From Pseudomonas cedrina subsp. fulgida (lineage in GTDB: Bacteria > Pseudomonadota > Gammaproteobacteria > Pseudomonadales > Pseudomonadaceae): a DNA stretch of 52,858 nucleotides. The notes under the pieces were generated by a model that did not search any database, was not told where the DNA came from, and saw only the letters and a list, made by a program, of their open reading frames with translations. Shown in pieces: positions 1 through 16,510 of the stretch. Position 1 is the stretch's first letter; every line of letters starts with the position of its first letter. Position numbers and translations under genes: made by a program. The stretch spans positions 1 through 52,858 of the forward strand of contig JAFHKH010000010.1 in NCBI GenBank assembly GCA_016937595.1, written 5' to 3'.

Positions 1-131
1 CTCAAGATGAGATCTCACCTGGAACTTGAGTTCCTGAAGGCCGTCGAAGACTTACGACGTTGATAGGTTGGGTGTGTAAGCGCTGTGAGGCGTTGAGCTA
101 ACCAATACTAATTGCCCGTGAGGCTTGACCA
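1..131 (+). rRNA. rrl: 23S ribosomal RNA, 3' end (partial)
   Basis: The first bases match the conserved 3' end of bacterial 23S rRNA, finishing with the typical GTGAGGCTTGACC terminal helix strand. The gene begins outside the window, so an rRNA operon lies just upstream. The exact mature end is estimated from the E. coli and Pseudomonas ends and may be off by a few bases. The following 170 bases or so up to the 5S gene are internal transcribed spacer with no gene. Confidence 0.93.
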
Positions 132-303
132 ATATAACACCCAAGCAATTTGCAGGCATTGAAGCTGAAAAGCGAAAGAGCACCAGATTGCGGTGTGTGA
201 AGACGAGATGAACCGAAAGTTCGACGCTCACAAAACACCGACAGCTGTCACATACCCAATTTGCTGAAGCGAGGCCATCTGGTCACGATTCAGTACCCGA
301 ATT

Positions 304-420
304 TCTTGACGACCATAGAGCATTGGAACCACCTGATCCCATCCCGAACTCAGCAGTGAAACGATGCATCGCCGATGGTAGTGTGGGGTTTCCCCATGTG
401 AGAGTAGGTCATCGTCAAGA
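304..420 (+). rRNA. rrf: 5S ribosomal RNA
   Basis: A complete 5S rRNA of about 117 nt. The 5' strand CTTGACGACCATAG pairs with the 3' end GGTCATCGTCAAG, and the conserved internal segment CCCGAACTCAG is present. It is the last gene of the rRNA operon whose 23S end opens the window. No tRNA follows it; a strong terminator comes directly after. Ends are set from the terminal helix and could shift by one or two bases. Confidence 0.96.
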
Positions 421-429
421 TTAAATTCC

Positions 430-466
430 AAAACCCCATTTGCGAAAGCAGATGGGGTTTTGTTTT
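430..466 (+). terminator. rRNA operon terminator
   Basis: AAAACCCCATTTGC, a GAAA tetraloop, then GCAGATGGGGTTTT and a T-rich tail. One wobble/mismatch lies inside the stem. Its place ten bases after the 5S gene fits a rho-independent terminator ending the rrn operon. Confidence 0.9.
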
Positions 467-592
467 GGGCGCTAGAAAAACATTAGCGGGTTCACCGCAG
501 TCGTCAGTCGTCTTGAGGTTAACCTCCGCCCTTTCTATGCAATGCCCCTGCGCATGGCTATCATGCGTGCCTCATCGTGAGGCGATACTTGC

Positions 593-1552
593 ATGCTGAC
601 GTTGTTAAAACTTTTGAAAGATGGCCGATTCCATTCCGGAGAAGCCCTTGGCGCCGCCCTGGGCGTCAGTCGCAGTGCTGTCTGGAAGCAGCTCCAGCAT
701 CTCGAAGCCGAATTGAATCTGCCCATCCATAAGGTTCGTGGCAAGGGATATCAATTGGCATCGCCGCTGGTGTTTTTGAGTGCCGAGAACATAACGCTGA
801 ATGCGCCCTCCCTGGCGTGGCCTATACACATCTCTGACTCGATTGACTCCACTAATGCCGAAGCCTTGCGCCTGGCGGATGCAGGATGTCCAGCGCCATT
901 TCTAGTGCTTGCGGAACAGCAAACAGCAGGGCGAGGCAGAAGAGGGCGGAAGTGGGTCAGTCCTTACGCGCAAAATGTGTACTACAGCCTTGTCTTGCGT
1001 ATCGAATCGGGTCTTAGGCAGTTGGAAGGCCTGAGCCTTGTCGTGGGCTTGGCCGTCCTGCATGCCTTGCGAGTATTGGGCGTGCAGGGGGCTGCACTGA
1101 AGTGGCCGAACGATGTCTTGGTAGGTCAGAAAAAAATTGCTGGAATTTTGCTCGAGTTGGTCGGGGACCCTGCTGACATCTGTCACGTTGTCCTGGGAAT
1201 AGGAGTCAACGTGAACATGCGTAAGGCTGACGAGGTAGACCAGCAATGGACCTCGGTACAGCTTGAGACAGGCTCTCCTGTTGACCGGAACGTTTTAGTG
1301 GCACAACTGAGCCTGCAACTGCAGGCCTATCTTGAGCGCCATAAAGCTGGCGGGTTTGTCTCCCTTCAAGAAGAGTGGGAGCACAATCACGCCTGGCAGG
1401 GACGATCGGTATCCCTTATAGCGGGTGCCAACCAGGTTGATGGGGTCGTGCTGGGCGTAGATCATCAGGGTGCACTGCGGTTGAGCGTGAAGGGTGTTGA
1501 GAAAATATACAGTGGTGGTGAGTTAAGCCTGAGGTTGCGTGATGATTCTTGA
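593..1552 (+). CDS. birA: BirA: biotin--[acetyl-CoA-carboxylase] ligase / biotin operon repressor
   Basis: A 319-residue bifunctional BirA. It activates biotin to biotinyl-AMP and attaches it to the AccB subunit of acetyl-CoA carboxylase; with its N-terminal helix-turn-helix it can also repress biotin genes. The N-terminal winged helix is visible at residues 1-55 ([11 protein letters not shown] is the recognition region). The ligase core shows the biotinyl-AMP loop GRGRRG at about 113-118 and KWPND at 170-174 with the GILLE segment after it. Length matches the family. Its stop overlaps the coaX start by 11 bases, so the two are co-transcribed, as is usual in Pseudomonas. Confidence 0.97.
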   Translation: MLTLLKLLKDGRFHSGEALGAALGVSRSAVWKQLQHLEAELNLPIHKVRGKGYQLASPLVFLSAENITLNAPSLAWPIHISDSIDSTNAEALRLADAGCPAPFLVLAEQQTAGRGRRGRKWVSPYAQNVYYSLVLRIESGLRQLEGLSLVVGLAVLHALRVLGVQGAALKWPNDVLVGQKKIAGILLELVGDPADICHVVLGIGVNVNMRKADEVDQQWTSVQLETGSPVDRNVLVAQLSLQLQAYLERHKAGGFVSLQEEWEHNHAWQGRSVSLIAGANQVDGVVLGVDHQGALRLSVKGVEKIYSGGELSLRLRDDS

Positions 1553-2291
1553 GCTCGACTGTGGGAATAGCTTTATCAAGTGGCGTGTGCTGGATTCGGA
1601 AAAGGCGAGCTCCTTGGCTGAGGGTATTGTAGGTTCCGATCTGGCATTGATTGAAAGCCTGGTCGCGCTTCCCGGGCTGCTGCTGACACGTTGCCGCTTG
1701 GTGAGTGTTCGTGCCCTGGAAGAAACAAGCAAGCTGGTGGCGTCTCTGCATGAGACGTTCGGCGTGACCGTCTCATGCGCGGCTCCTGCGCGACAAATGG
1801 CTGGAGTGCGTAACGGCTACGAAGATTTCGAGCGCCTGGGGCTTGATCGCTGGTTAGCGATGCTGGGTGGATTCCAGTTGGCACAAGGTGCTTGTCTGGT
1901 GCTCGATTTTGGTACGGCGGCAACGGCAGACTTTATTGCGGCAGATGGTGAGCACTTAGGCGGCTTCATATGCCCGGGTATGCCTCTCATGCGCAACCAG
2001 CTGCGAACTCACACGCGTAAGATACGCTACGACGACGCATCTGCGGAAAGAGCCCTGGAGCGCCTCTCTCCGGGTCGCACGACGGTAGAGGCGGTTGAGC
2101 GGGGCTGTACGCTGATGCTCAGGGGGTTTGTGCTGACCCAGTTGGAGTTGGCTCGGAGCTACTGGGGTGATGACTTCACCGTATTTCTTACGGGTGGAGA
2201 TGCTGAATTGGTGTTGGATGCAGTGCCCCAGGCGCGACTCGTTCCGGACTTGGTTTTCGTCGGTTTGGCGATGGCGTGCCCTTTATCCTGA
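1542..2291 (+). CDS. coaX: Type III pantothenate kinase
   Basis: A 249-residue CoaX, the first enzyme of coenzyme A synthesis (ATP-dependent phosphorylation of pantothenate), cytosolic. It belongs to the ASKHA fold: the N-terminal [10 protein letters not shown] phosphate-binding strand and the [10 protein letters not shown] motif near residues 123-132 are both visible, followed by [15 protein letters not shown] one codon upstream (1539) could also serve as start, but MILELDCGN is the normal family start. It overlaps the end of birA by 11 bases and is followed 7 bases later by the SPOR gene, so all three are probably one operon. Pseudomonads depend on this CoaX type rather than the E. coli CoaA type. 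Confidence 0.96.
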   Translation: MILELDCGNSFIKWRVLDSEKASSLAEGIVGSDLALIESLVALPGLLLTRCRLVSVRALEETSKLVASLHETFGVTVSCAAPARQMAGVRNGYEDFERLGLDRWLAMLGGFQLAQGACLVLDFGTAATADFIAADGEHLGGFICPGMPLMRNQLRTHTRKIRYDDASAERALERLSPGRTTVEAVERGCTLMLRGFVLTQLELARSYWGDDFTVFLTGGDAELVLDAVPQARLVPDLVFVGLAMACPLS

Positions 2292-2298
2292 GGTGATT

Positions 2299-2745
2299 AT
2301 GCGTTGGCTGTTTCTGCTTTTACTGGTCCTTAACGCCTTCTACTACATTTGGCATCAGCAAGAGGCACCGCTGCGCGCCAAAGATGTCACGCCTCTTAGT
2401 CTTTACAAGGGCTCCCAGCAGGATATTCGCCTGTTGAGCGAGTCATCTGATGCTGTGGTGCGCCGAGATCGTGCGCGCGGGGCTGATGCGCAAAATGCTT
2501 GCCTGTACATCGGCGGTTTCGCGGATGAGCGTCAAGCGCAGCTCCTTGAGCAGCGTCTCACCAGCCTGGATATAAAGGTCAAGGTTCAGTTGTTGAATGC
2601 CGCTGACGCTTCTGGCTACTGGCTTCGCGTAGCCCCTGAAAGCCGGCGCCTGGCTGATGATCTGTCCTTTGAAAACCTTGCTAAGGAATTCAATGACTTA
2701 AAACACAAAATAATGTTGTGCGAAGGCGTTGCAACTCTCGGATAG
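2299..2745 (+). CDS. Small SPOR-domain membrane protein
   Basis: A 148-residue protein with one N-terminal hydrophobic segment (residues 2-17, leucine and tyrosine rich) acting as an uncleaved anchor or signal, then a periplasmic part. The segment around residues 70-140 (ACLYIGGFADERQAQLLEQ, then a strand ending YWLRVAP) has the shape of a SPOR/sporulation-related repeat, which in other proteins binds denuded peptidoglycan glycan strands. It follows coaX by 7 bases, an arrangement typical of Pseudomonas. The ATG chosen begins directly with the membrane segment; longer in-frame readings run into coaX. Specific function is not established; a cell-envelope role is inference. Confidence 0.8.
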   Translation: MRWLFLLLLVLNAFYYIWHQQEAPLRAKDVTPLSLYKGSQQDIRLLSESSDAVVRRDRARGADAQNACLYIGGFADERQAQLLEQRLTSLDIKVKVQLLNAADASGYWLRVAPESRRLADDLSFENLAKEFNDLKHKIMLCEGVATLG

Positions 2746-2846
2746 TTTGCATAGAATGGCGCCCGCTTCGCAGTGAAGACCTTTAAGGTCCAAGGTGCAA
2801 AGCGAAGGTCAACGCAGCTAACCTCATATTTTTTATGAGAAAATGC

Positions 2847-2874
2847 TTGACAGAAGGTCGGCATGATGTAGAAT
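2847..2874 (+). promoter_or_regulatory. Sigma70-type promoter of the tRNA cluster
   Basis: A perfect -35 TTGACA (2847-2852), 16-base spacer and -10 TAGAAT (2869-2874), ending 13 bases before tRNA-Tyr. The bases after the -10 are GC-rich (GCCGGC), the discriminator type seen in stringently controlled stable RNA promoters. Transcription is inferred, not measured. Confidence 0.85.
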
Positions 2875-2887
2875 GCCGGCTCGCTTA

Positions 2888-2972
<85 letters not shown>

Positions 2973-2996
2973 TTTTTAGCGTGAGCTGCAAGCTCC

Positions 2997-3070
<74 letters not shown>

Positions 3071-3096
3071 CGTTTGCAGGTTGTGCAAAGTGTTTT

Positions 3097-3172
3097 GCTC
3101 TTGTAGCTCAGTTGGTAGAGCACACCCTTGGTAAGGGTGAGGTCAGCGGTTCAAATCCGCTCAAGAGCTCCA
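3097..3172 (+). tRNA. tRNA-Thr(GGT)
   Basis: A 76-nt tRNA with acceptor GCTCTTG pairing with CAAGAGC, anticodon loop TTGGTAA (anticodon GGT), T arm GGTTCAAATCC and encoded CCA. In many gammaproteobacteria a tuf gene follows this tRNA; here a terminator follows instead. Confidence 0.98.
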
Positions 3173-3180
3173 TATAACAA

Positions 3181-3210
3181 GGCAGATATGAAAATATCTG
3201 CCTTTGTTTT
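3181..3210 (+). terminator. Terminator after tRNA-Thr
   Basis: Perfect 9-bp stem GGCAGATAT / ATATCTGCC around a GAAA loop, followed by TTTGTTTT. It ends the Tyr-Gly-Thr transcript and separates it from tRNA-Trp. Confidence 0.9.
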
Positions 3211-3279
3211 AACGGCTGCCTTGGCTTGATTGTGTTACGCCTGATGTTGCTGGGTGATCAAGTCTCTTGAGGTTGGTTG

Positions 3280-3308
3280 TTGTAAAGTCTTTTTCAGGCC
3301 TGCATAAT
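3280..3308 (+). promoter_or_regulatory. Promoter for tRNA-Trp-secE-nusG
   Basis: TTGTAA (3280-3285), 17-base spacer and CATAAT (3303-3308), ending 20 bases before tRNA-Trp. Both boxes are moderate matches to the sigma70 consensus. It is the only good candidate between the terminator at 3181-3210 and tRNA-Trp. Confidence 0.65.
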
Positions 3309-3328
3309 GGTCGGCCTGATTTTGTTTT

Positions 3329-3404
3329 AGGTCAGTAGCTCAATTGGCAGAGCGACGGTCTCCAAAACCGTAGGTTGGGGGTTCGATTCCCTCCTGACCT
3401 GCCA
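3329..3404 (+). tRNA. tRNA-Trp(CCA)
   Basis: A 76-nt tRNA with acceptor AGGTCAG pairing with CTGACCT, anticodon loop CTCCAAA (anticodon CCA), T arm GGTTCGATTCC, discriminator G and encoded CCA. It lies directly upstream of secE, the conserved placement in Pseudomonas. Confidence 0.98.
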
Positions 3405-3433
3405 GATTCACGTGGTGTATCTGGCTTTCTTTT
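3401..3433 (+). terminator. Terminator-like hairpin overlapping the tRNA-Trp 3' end
   Basis: GCCAGAT (3401-3407) and ATCTGGC (3419-3425) form a 7-bp stem with an 11-base loop, followed by TTTCTTTT. The upstream arm uses the discriminator and CCA end of tRNA-Trp. It probably gives partial termination between the tRNA and secE. Confidence 0.6.
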
Positions 3434-3449
3434 CACAGGATCTTCATAG

Positions 3450-3818
3450 ATGACTCCTAAGGCTGAAGCTCAAAGCTCTCGTTTCGATCTCGTCAAGTGG
3501 CTCGTCGTAGTCGCCTTGGTGGTCGTAGGCGTTGTCGGCAATCAGTACTATTCTGCTTCGCCGATCCTGTACCGTGTTCTCGCTTTGCTCGCCCTCGCTG
3601 CTGTAGCTGCCTTTGTTGGCCTGCAGACCGCTAAAGGCAAGTCTTTTGCGGTCCTGGTGAAGGAAGCTCGCACCGAAATACGTAAAGTCGTTTGGCCGAC
3701 TCGCCAAGAAACCACGCAGACCACGTTGATCGTTGTGGCTGTTGTTCTGGTTATGGCGTTGCTGTTGTGGGGGCTTGATTCCCTGCTCGGCTGGCTTGTT
3801 TCCTTGATTGTTGGCTAA
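3450..3818 (+). CDS. secE: Preprotein translocase subunit SecE
   Basis: The 122-residue SecE subunit of the SecYEG protein-conducting channel in the inner membrane. Three hydrophobic segments are visible (about residues 15-32, 38-58 and 88-118), as in the gammaproteobacterial three-helix form, and the conserved cytosolic stretch EARTEIRKVVWPTRQE precedes the last helix; that stretch is the amphipathic clamp that holds the two halves of SecY. It follows tRNA-Trp by 45 bases and precedes nusG by 9, the near-universal secE-nusG pair. ATG start. Confidence 0.98.
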   Translation: MTPKAEAQSSRFDLVKWLVVVALVVVGVVGNQYYSASPILYRVLALLALAAVAAFVGLQTAKGKSFAVLVKEARTEIRKVVWPTRQETTQTTLIVVAVVLVMALLLWGLDSLLGWLVSLIVG

Positions 3819-3827
3819 GGGTGTCCC

Positions 3828-4361
3828 GTGGCTAAGCGTTGGTACGTTGTGCATGCTTACTCGGGTTACGAGAAGCATGTTATGCGCTCTTTGCTGGAGC
3901 GCGTAAAGCTCGCAGGCATGGAAGATGGCTTCGGCGAAATTCTGGTTCCCACTGAAGAAGTGGTTGAAATGCGCAATGGCCAGAAGCGCAAAAGCGAACG
4001 CAAGTTCTTTCCTGGCTACGTGCTGGTACAGATGGACATGAATGAAGGTACTTGGCACTTGGTCAAGGACACTCCTCGTGTCATGGGCTTCATCGGCGGT
4101 ACCGCTGATAAGCCTGCTCCTATCACCGACAAAGAGGCAGAAGCGATTCTGCGTCGTGTTGCTGATGGTAGCGACAAGCCTAAGCCGAAGACACTTTTCG
4201 AGCCGGGTGAGGTTGTTCGTGTCACAGATGGTCCGTTTGCTGATTTCAACGGTACTGTCGAAGAAGTTAACTACGAAAAGAGCCGGATCCAAGTGGCGGT
4301 GCTCATTTTCGGTCGCTCTACTCCGGTAGAGTTGGAGTTCAGCCAGGTCGAGAAGGTCTAG
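3828..4361 (+). CDS. nusG: Transcription termination/antitermination protein NusG
   Basis: A 177-residue NusG that binds the RNA polymerase clamp, suppresses pausing, supports Rho termination and links polymerase to ribosomal protein S10. The NGN domain starts with the typical [13 protein letters not shown] and includes [12 protein letters not shown]; the C-terminal KOW domain begins at about residue 125 ([19 protein letters not shown]). It starts at GTG, 9 bases after secE, and the reading frame gives exactly the family start MAKRWY. It is followed by a terminator-like hairpin before rplK. Confidence 0.98.
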   Translation: MAKRWYVVHAYSGYEKHVMRSLLERVKLAGMEDGFGEILVPTEEVVEMRNGQKRKSERKFFPGYVLVQMDMNEGTWHLVKDTPRVMGFIGGTADKPAPITDKEAEAILRRVADGSDKPKPKTLFEPGEVVRVTDGPFADFNGTVEEVNYEKSRIQVAVLIFGRSTPVELEFSQVEKV

Positions 4362-4376
4362 CTGAGCAAGCATCCC

Positions 4377-4406
4377 AACCCCGCAGCCCTAGGCTGTGGG
4401 GTTTTG
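4377..4406 (+). terminator. Terminator or attenuator after nusG
   Basis: AACCCCGCAGCC, a CTA loop, and GGCTGTGGGGTTTTGT form a strong stem (with one G-U pair) with a short T run, 15 bases after nusG. It may end secE-nusG transcripts or attenuate read-through into rplKA. Confidence 0.8.
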
Positions 4407-4478
4407 TCGTCACTGGGATAAACGCGCAAGTAACCGGGGAGCCTTTCGAGGCGTTCGAACCCGTAATTGGAGTGCCTC
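4407..4478 (+). promoter_or_regulatory. rplK leader, possible L1 autoregulatory site
   Basis: Untranslated leader between the nusG hairpin and rplK. In relatives, L1 binds the rplKA leader and blocks translation. The segment GAGCCTTTCGAGGCGTTCG can fold into a short stem that might mimic the 23S L1 site. No convincing -35/-10 pair was found here. The assignment comes from family knowledge plus position, not from a matched consensus. Confidence 0.4.
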
Positions 4479-4910
4479 ATGGCCAAGAAGATTACCGCTT
4501 ACATCAAGCTGCAAGTGAAGGCCGCACAGGCCAACCCTAGCCCACCCGTCGGTCCAGCTCTGGGCCAGCACGGCGTGAACATCATGGAATTCTGCAAAGC
4601 CTTCAACGCCCGTACCCAGGGTCTTGAGCCAGGCCTGCCGACTCCAGTGATCATCACTGTATACAGCGACCGTAGCTTCACTTTCGAAACCAAGTCGACC
4701 CCGGCTTCGGTTTTGCTGAAGAAAGCTGCCGGTTTGACCAGCGGTTCCGCTCGTCCGAACACCGTTAAGGTTGGCACCGTAACCCGTGCTCAGCTGGAAG
4801 AAATCGCGAAAACCAAAAACGCGGATCTGACTGCAGCTGATATGGATGCAGCCGTGCGTACCATCGCCGGTTCTGCTCGTAGCATGGGCCTTAACGTGGA
4901 GGGTGTGTAA
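4479..4910 (+). CDS. rplK: 50S ribosomal protein L11
   Basis: A 143-residue L11, part of the GTPase-associated stalk base of the 50S subunit, where it binds 23S rRNA and is needed for RelA activation by uncharged tRNA. The N-terminal domain carries the proline-rich [24 protein letters not shown], the region where thiostrepton-class drugs act in other species; the C-terminal RNA-binding domain follows from about residue 75. The chosen ATG gives [13 protein letters not shown]; a longer in-frame reading 4 codons upstream lacks support. Its stop overlaps the rplA start by one base. Confidence 0.98.
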
Positions 4911-5605
4911 TGGCTAAGCTGACCAAGCGCCAAAAGGCTATCGCCGGCAAAATCGAAGCAGGCAAGGCCTACAACTTTGTAGACGCCGCTGCCCTGCTGA
5001 CCGAGCTGTCGACTGTCAAGTTCAGCGAGTCCGTTGACGTTGCTGTGAACCTGGGTGTAGACCCGCGTAAATCCGACCAGGTCGTTCGTAGCGCAACTGT
5101 GCTGCCACACGGTACTGGCAAGACTGTACGTGTAGCTGTCTTCACCCAAGGCCCGGCAGCTGAAGCTGCTCTGGCCGCCGGCGCTGATCGCGTTGGCATG
5201 GACGACCTGGCTGCCGAAATGAAAGGCGGCGACCTGAACTATGACGTTGTTATTGCTTCCCCGGATGCAATGCGCGTTGTAGGCCAGTTGGGTCAGATCC
5301 TCGGTCCTCGTGGCCTGATGCCTAACCCGAAAGTCGGCACCGTAACGCCAGACGTAGCTACCGCGGTTAAAAACGCCAAGGCTGGTCAGGTTCGTTATCG
5401 CACCGACAAAAACGGCATCATTCACACCTCCGTTGGCAAAGTCGGTTTTGATGCCGTCAAGCTGAAGGAAAACGTTGAAGCCCTGATCGCTGATCTCAAG
5501 CGTATCAAGCCAGCTTCCTCGAAAGGTATCTACGTCAAGCGCGTTACCCTGAGCACCACTATGGGCCCAGGTCTGGTCATCGACCAAGGCTCGCTGGACG
5601 TATAA
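4910..5605 (+). CDS. rplA: 50S ribosomal protein L1
   Basis: A 231-residue L1, the L1-stalk protein that helps move deacylated tRNA out of the E site; it is also the translational repressor of rplK-rplA in studied gammaproteobacteria. The start [14 protein letters not shown] and the RNA-binding segment [19 protein letters not shown] are diagnostic, and length is normal. Start and rplK stop share one base (TAATG), consistent with translational coupling. A 197-base leader separates it from rplJ. Confidence 0.98.
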
Positions 5606-5802
5606 GACACAGGTTGCGCAAGAGATTGCGCCAATCAAAAAATTGGGGTCCCTGCCTGGCGGGGGCTATCCAAGACCGTAGGCGACGCAAGTCTTAAACC
5701 ACAAGCCTACGCAGATGGTGCTCCCGGTTCCTTACCGAATCAGACACCAAAACGACATCCGGCTCCGGCCAGATGAAACGGTAACAAGCAGGAGTTAAAC
5801 CC
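5606..5802 (+). promoter_or_regulatory. rplJ leader (L10/L12 autoregulation region)
   Basis: A 197-base untranslated region before rplJ. In this position most bacteria have the L10 leader, where the L10-(L12)4 complex binds and represses translation. The segment GACCGTAGGCGACG...CGCAGATGGTGCTCCCGG can fold into the branched structure expected, but I matched no formal model. No clear promoter was identified inside it. Confidence 0.55.
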
Positions 5803-6303
5803 GTGGCAATTAATCTCGAAGACAAGAAGGCCATCGTCGCTGAAGTCAACGAGGCTGCCAAAGCTGCTCTGTCCGCTGTCGTGGCTGATGCCCGTGGTGT
5901 GACAGTAGGCGCTATGACCGGACTCCGTAAAGAGGCTCGTGAAGCTGGCGTGTACGTACGTGTTGTACGTAACACCTTGCTCAAGCGCGCTGTTGCTGAC
6001 ACTGAATACAGTGTCCTCAACGACGTGTTCACCGGCCCGACTCTGATCGCGTTCTCCAAGGAACATCCAGGCGCTGCTGCCCGTTTGTTCAAGGAATTCG
6101 CCAAGAGTCAGGATAAGTTCGAGATCAAGGCAGCTGCGTTCGAGGGCAAGTTCCTCGCAGCTAACCAAATCGACGTACTGGCAACACTGCCGACCCGTAA
6201 CGAAGCTATTTCGCAGCTGATGAGCGTGATTCAAGGCGCTACCAGCAAGCTGGCTCGTACTCTGGCTGCAGTTCGCGAGCAAAAAGAAGCTGCCGCAGCC
6301 TAA
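5803..6303 (+). CDS. rplJ: 50S ribosomal protein L10
   Basis: A 166-residue L10, which anchors L7/L12 dimers to the 50S stalk and acts as repressor of its own operon. The start [15 protein letters not shown], the conserved [18 protein letters not shown] and the basic segment [11 protein letters not shown] bind 23S rRNA; the C-terminal helix ([14 protein letters not shown]) is the L7/L12 docking region. It begins at GTG with AGGAG seven bases upstream. rplL follows after 78 bases. Confidence 0.98.
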   Translation: MAINLEDKKAIVAEVNEAAKAALSAVVADARGVTVGAMTGLRKEAREAGVYVRVVRNTLLKRAVADTEYSVLNDVFTGPTLIAFSKEHPGAAARLFKEFAKSQDKFEIKAAAFEGKFLAANQIDVLATLPTRNEAISQLMSVIQGATSKLARTLAAVREQKEAAAA

Positions 6304-6381
6304 GGCTGAGCAAATTCTCTCGCGTATTTTTGTTTATTTCGATGGCCGCGTAGGCCGTCCCCCAATTCAGGAAATACAGCA

Positions 6382-6747
6382 ATGTCTATCTCCCAAGACG
6401 ATATCCTCAACGCCGTAGCTGAAATGTCGGTTCTGCAGGTTGTTGAGCTGATCAAAGCTTTCGAAGAAAAATTCGGCGTTTCCGCTGCCGCTGCTTCCGC
6501 TGGCCCAGCTGTTGCTGCTGTCGCTGCTGAAGAGCAAACCGAATTCAACGTCATGCTGCTGGAAGCTGGCGAGAAGAAAGTAAACGTGATCAAGGCAGTA
6601 CGTGAACTGACCGGTCTGGGCCTGAAAGAAGCCAAGGCTGTAGTTGACGGCGCTCCTGCCCAGGTTCTGGAAGCTGTGTCGAAAGACGCCGCTGACAAAG
6701 CCAAGGCTACTCTGGAAGAAGCAGGCGCTAAAGTCGAGCTGAAGTAA
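6382..6747 (+). CDS. rplL: 50S ribosomal protein L7/L12
   Basis: A 121-residue L7/L12, the flexible multi-copy stalk protein that recruits EF-Tu, EF-G and other translational GTPases. The N-terminal dimer helix ([19 protein letters not shown]) is followed by an alanine-rich hinge ([17 protein letters not shown], about 36-52) and the C-terminal factor-binding domain with [20 protein letters not shown]. Highly expressed, as its codon use suggests. A strong hairpin lies downstream before rpoB. Confidence 0.98.
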   Translation: MSISQDDILNAVAEMSVLQVVELIKAFEEKFGVSAAAASAGPAVAAVAAEEQTEFNVMLLEAGEKKVNVIKAVRELTGLGLKEAKAVVDGAPAQVLEAVSKDAADKAKATLEEAGAKVELK

Positions 6748-6793
6748 GCATCGACCTTGCGTCTCCAGCCCACGCTTTAAGCTGAAGGCTGAT

Positions 6794-6823
6794 GGCTGGT
6801 GGCTCTTGCCACCGGCCTTTTTC
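6794..6823 (+). terminator. Attenuator/terminator between rplL and rpoB
   Basis: GGCTGGTGGC, a TCTT loop, and GCCACCGGCC followed by TTTTT form a strong hairpin with one mismatch. In E. coli an attenuator in the same place lowers rpoBC transcription relative to rplJL; the same role is inferred here. The remaining 140 bases to rpoB carry no gene. Confidence 0.85.
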
Positions 6824-6966
6824 CGTTCTTGGCTGTCGACTCGGTCGCCGCCATTAACGCGCTGTAGCCACCCGATGCGGTGGTGCAAACCATGGGGTTT
6901 GCAAGATTTTCTGGCTGCTCCCGTCGGGAGGGCCAAACAAGCAGGTGACCAAGCTGGGGAACGCTG

Positions 6967-11039
<4,073 letters not shown>

Positions 11040-11103
11040 CACGTGACGCGAATCGAGAGCGGGGCCGTTTGGCCCGCTCTCTGCTCCGCCAGGAGGAAAG
11101 GCC

Positions 11104-15303
<4,200 letters not shown>

Positions 15304-15399
15304 GTTCTGCAGTAGATGAGTCCGGGCCCTGGCAGTCCCATTCGTCGGATCAAGGCAAATTTGCCGCGGTTCGATGAGAGGGGATGTCGGGGCCTTGCC

Positions 15400-15428
15400 T
15401 TGACTGGGGACAAGATCCTCTTTAGACT
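15400..15428 (+). promoter_or_regulatory. Promoter of the str operon (rpsL)
   Basis: TTGACT (15400-15405), 17-base spacer and TAGACT (15423-15428), about 90 bases before rpsL. A perfect 8-bp hairpin GGCGGGAA/TTCCTGCC-type stem (15446-15465, one mismatch) followed by ATTTTGCTTTT lies in the leader and could attenuate. The same hairpin could instead end rpoBC transcripts. Confidence 0.8.
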
Positions 15429-15519
15429 CTTGTACCCCTAAATTTGGCGGGAATTCGTTCCTGCCATTTTGCTTTTCTTGTAAGACAATAGCGTCGCAAG
15501 ACAACAGTGGAGCTAGTAG

Positions 15520-15891
15520 ATGGCAACTATCAACCAGCTGGTACGTCAGCCGCGTAAGCGTATCGTCGAGAAATCCGACGTGCCTGCGCTGCAGAACTGC
15601 CCGCAACGTCGTGGCGTATGCACCCGTGTGTATACCACCACGCCGAAAAAACCTAACTCGGCACTGCGTAAAGTTTGCCGTGTGCGCCTGACCAACGGTT
15701 TCGAGGTTTCCTCGTACATCGGTGGTGAAGGTCACAACCTGCAAGAGCACAGCGTGGTACTGATCCGCGGCGGTCGTGTAAAAGACTTGCCAGGTGTTCG
15801 TTACCACACCGTACGCGGCTCCTTGGATACTTCCGGCGTTAAAGGTCGTAACCAGGGTCGTTCGAAGTACGGTACCAAGAAGCCTAAGTAG
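15520..15891 (+). CDS. rpsL: 30S ribosomal protein S12
   Basis: A 123-residue S12, a decoding-centre protein that checks codon-anticodon pairing. The conserved [12 protein letters not shown] loop has lysine at position 43 and [11 protein letters not shown] has lysine at 88; both are the streptomycin-sensitive residues, so no resistance allele is seen. It is first in rpsL-rpsG-fusA-tuf, the str operon, behind its own promoter. A 118-base gap separates it from rpsG. An AGTGGAGC segment serves as ribosome binding site. Confidence 0.99.
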   Translation: MATINQLVRQPRKRIVEKSDVPALQNCPQRRGVCTRVYTTTPKKPNSALRKVCRVRLTNGFEVSSYIGGEGHNLQEHSVVLIRGGRVKDLPGVRYHTVRGSLDTSGVKGRNQGRSKYGTKKPK

Positions 15892-15988
15892 TAGCGGCTT
15901 TTTGTAAAACTGAATCATCTTATTTTCTGAGTCGATAAGAGTAAGGTCGGAGCCGTCCCGCAAGGGCGCTAATTCCGAGCGAACCTGA

Positions 15989-16480
<492 letters not shown>

Positions 16481-16510
16481 TCTTAGCTTCACTAATTTTG
16501 CGAGGGCTTT

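Noticed and set aside
228-431. Short - strand open frame over the 5S rRNA
   Set aside because: It overlaps a complete 5S gene and its terminator.
3173-3328. Remnant of a deleted tuf gene
   Set aside because: No EF-Tu codons can be read in any frame of this interval, so only absence, not decay, can be stated.
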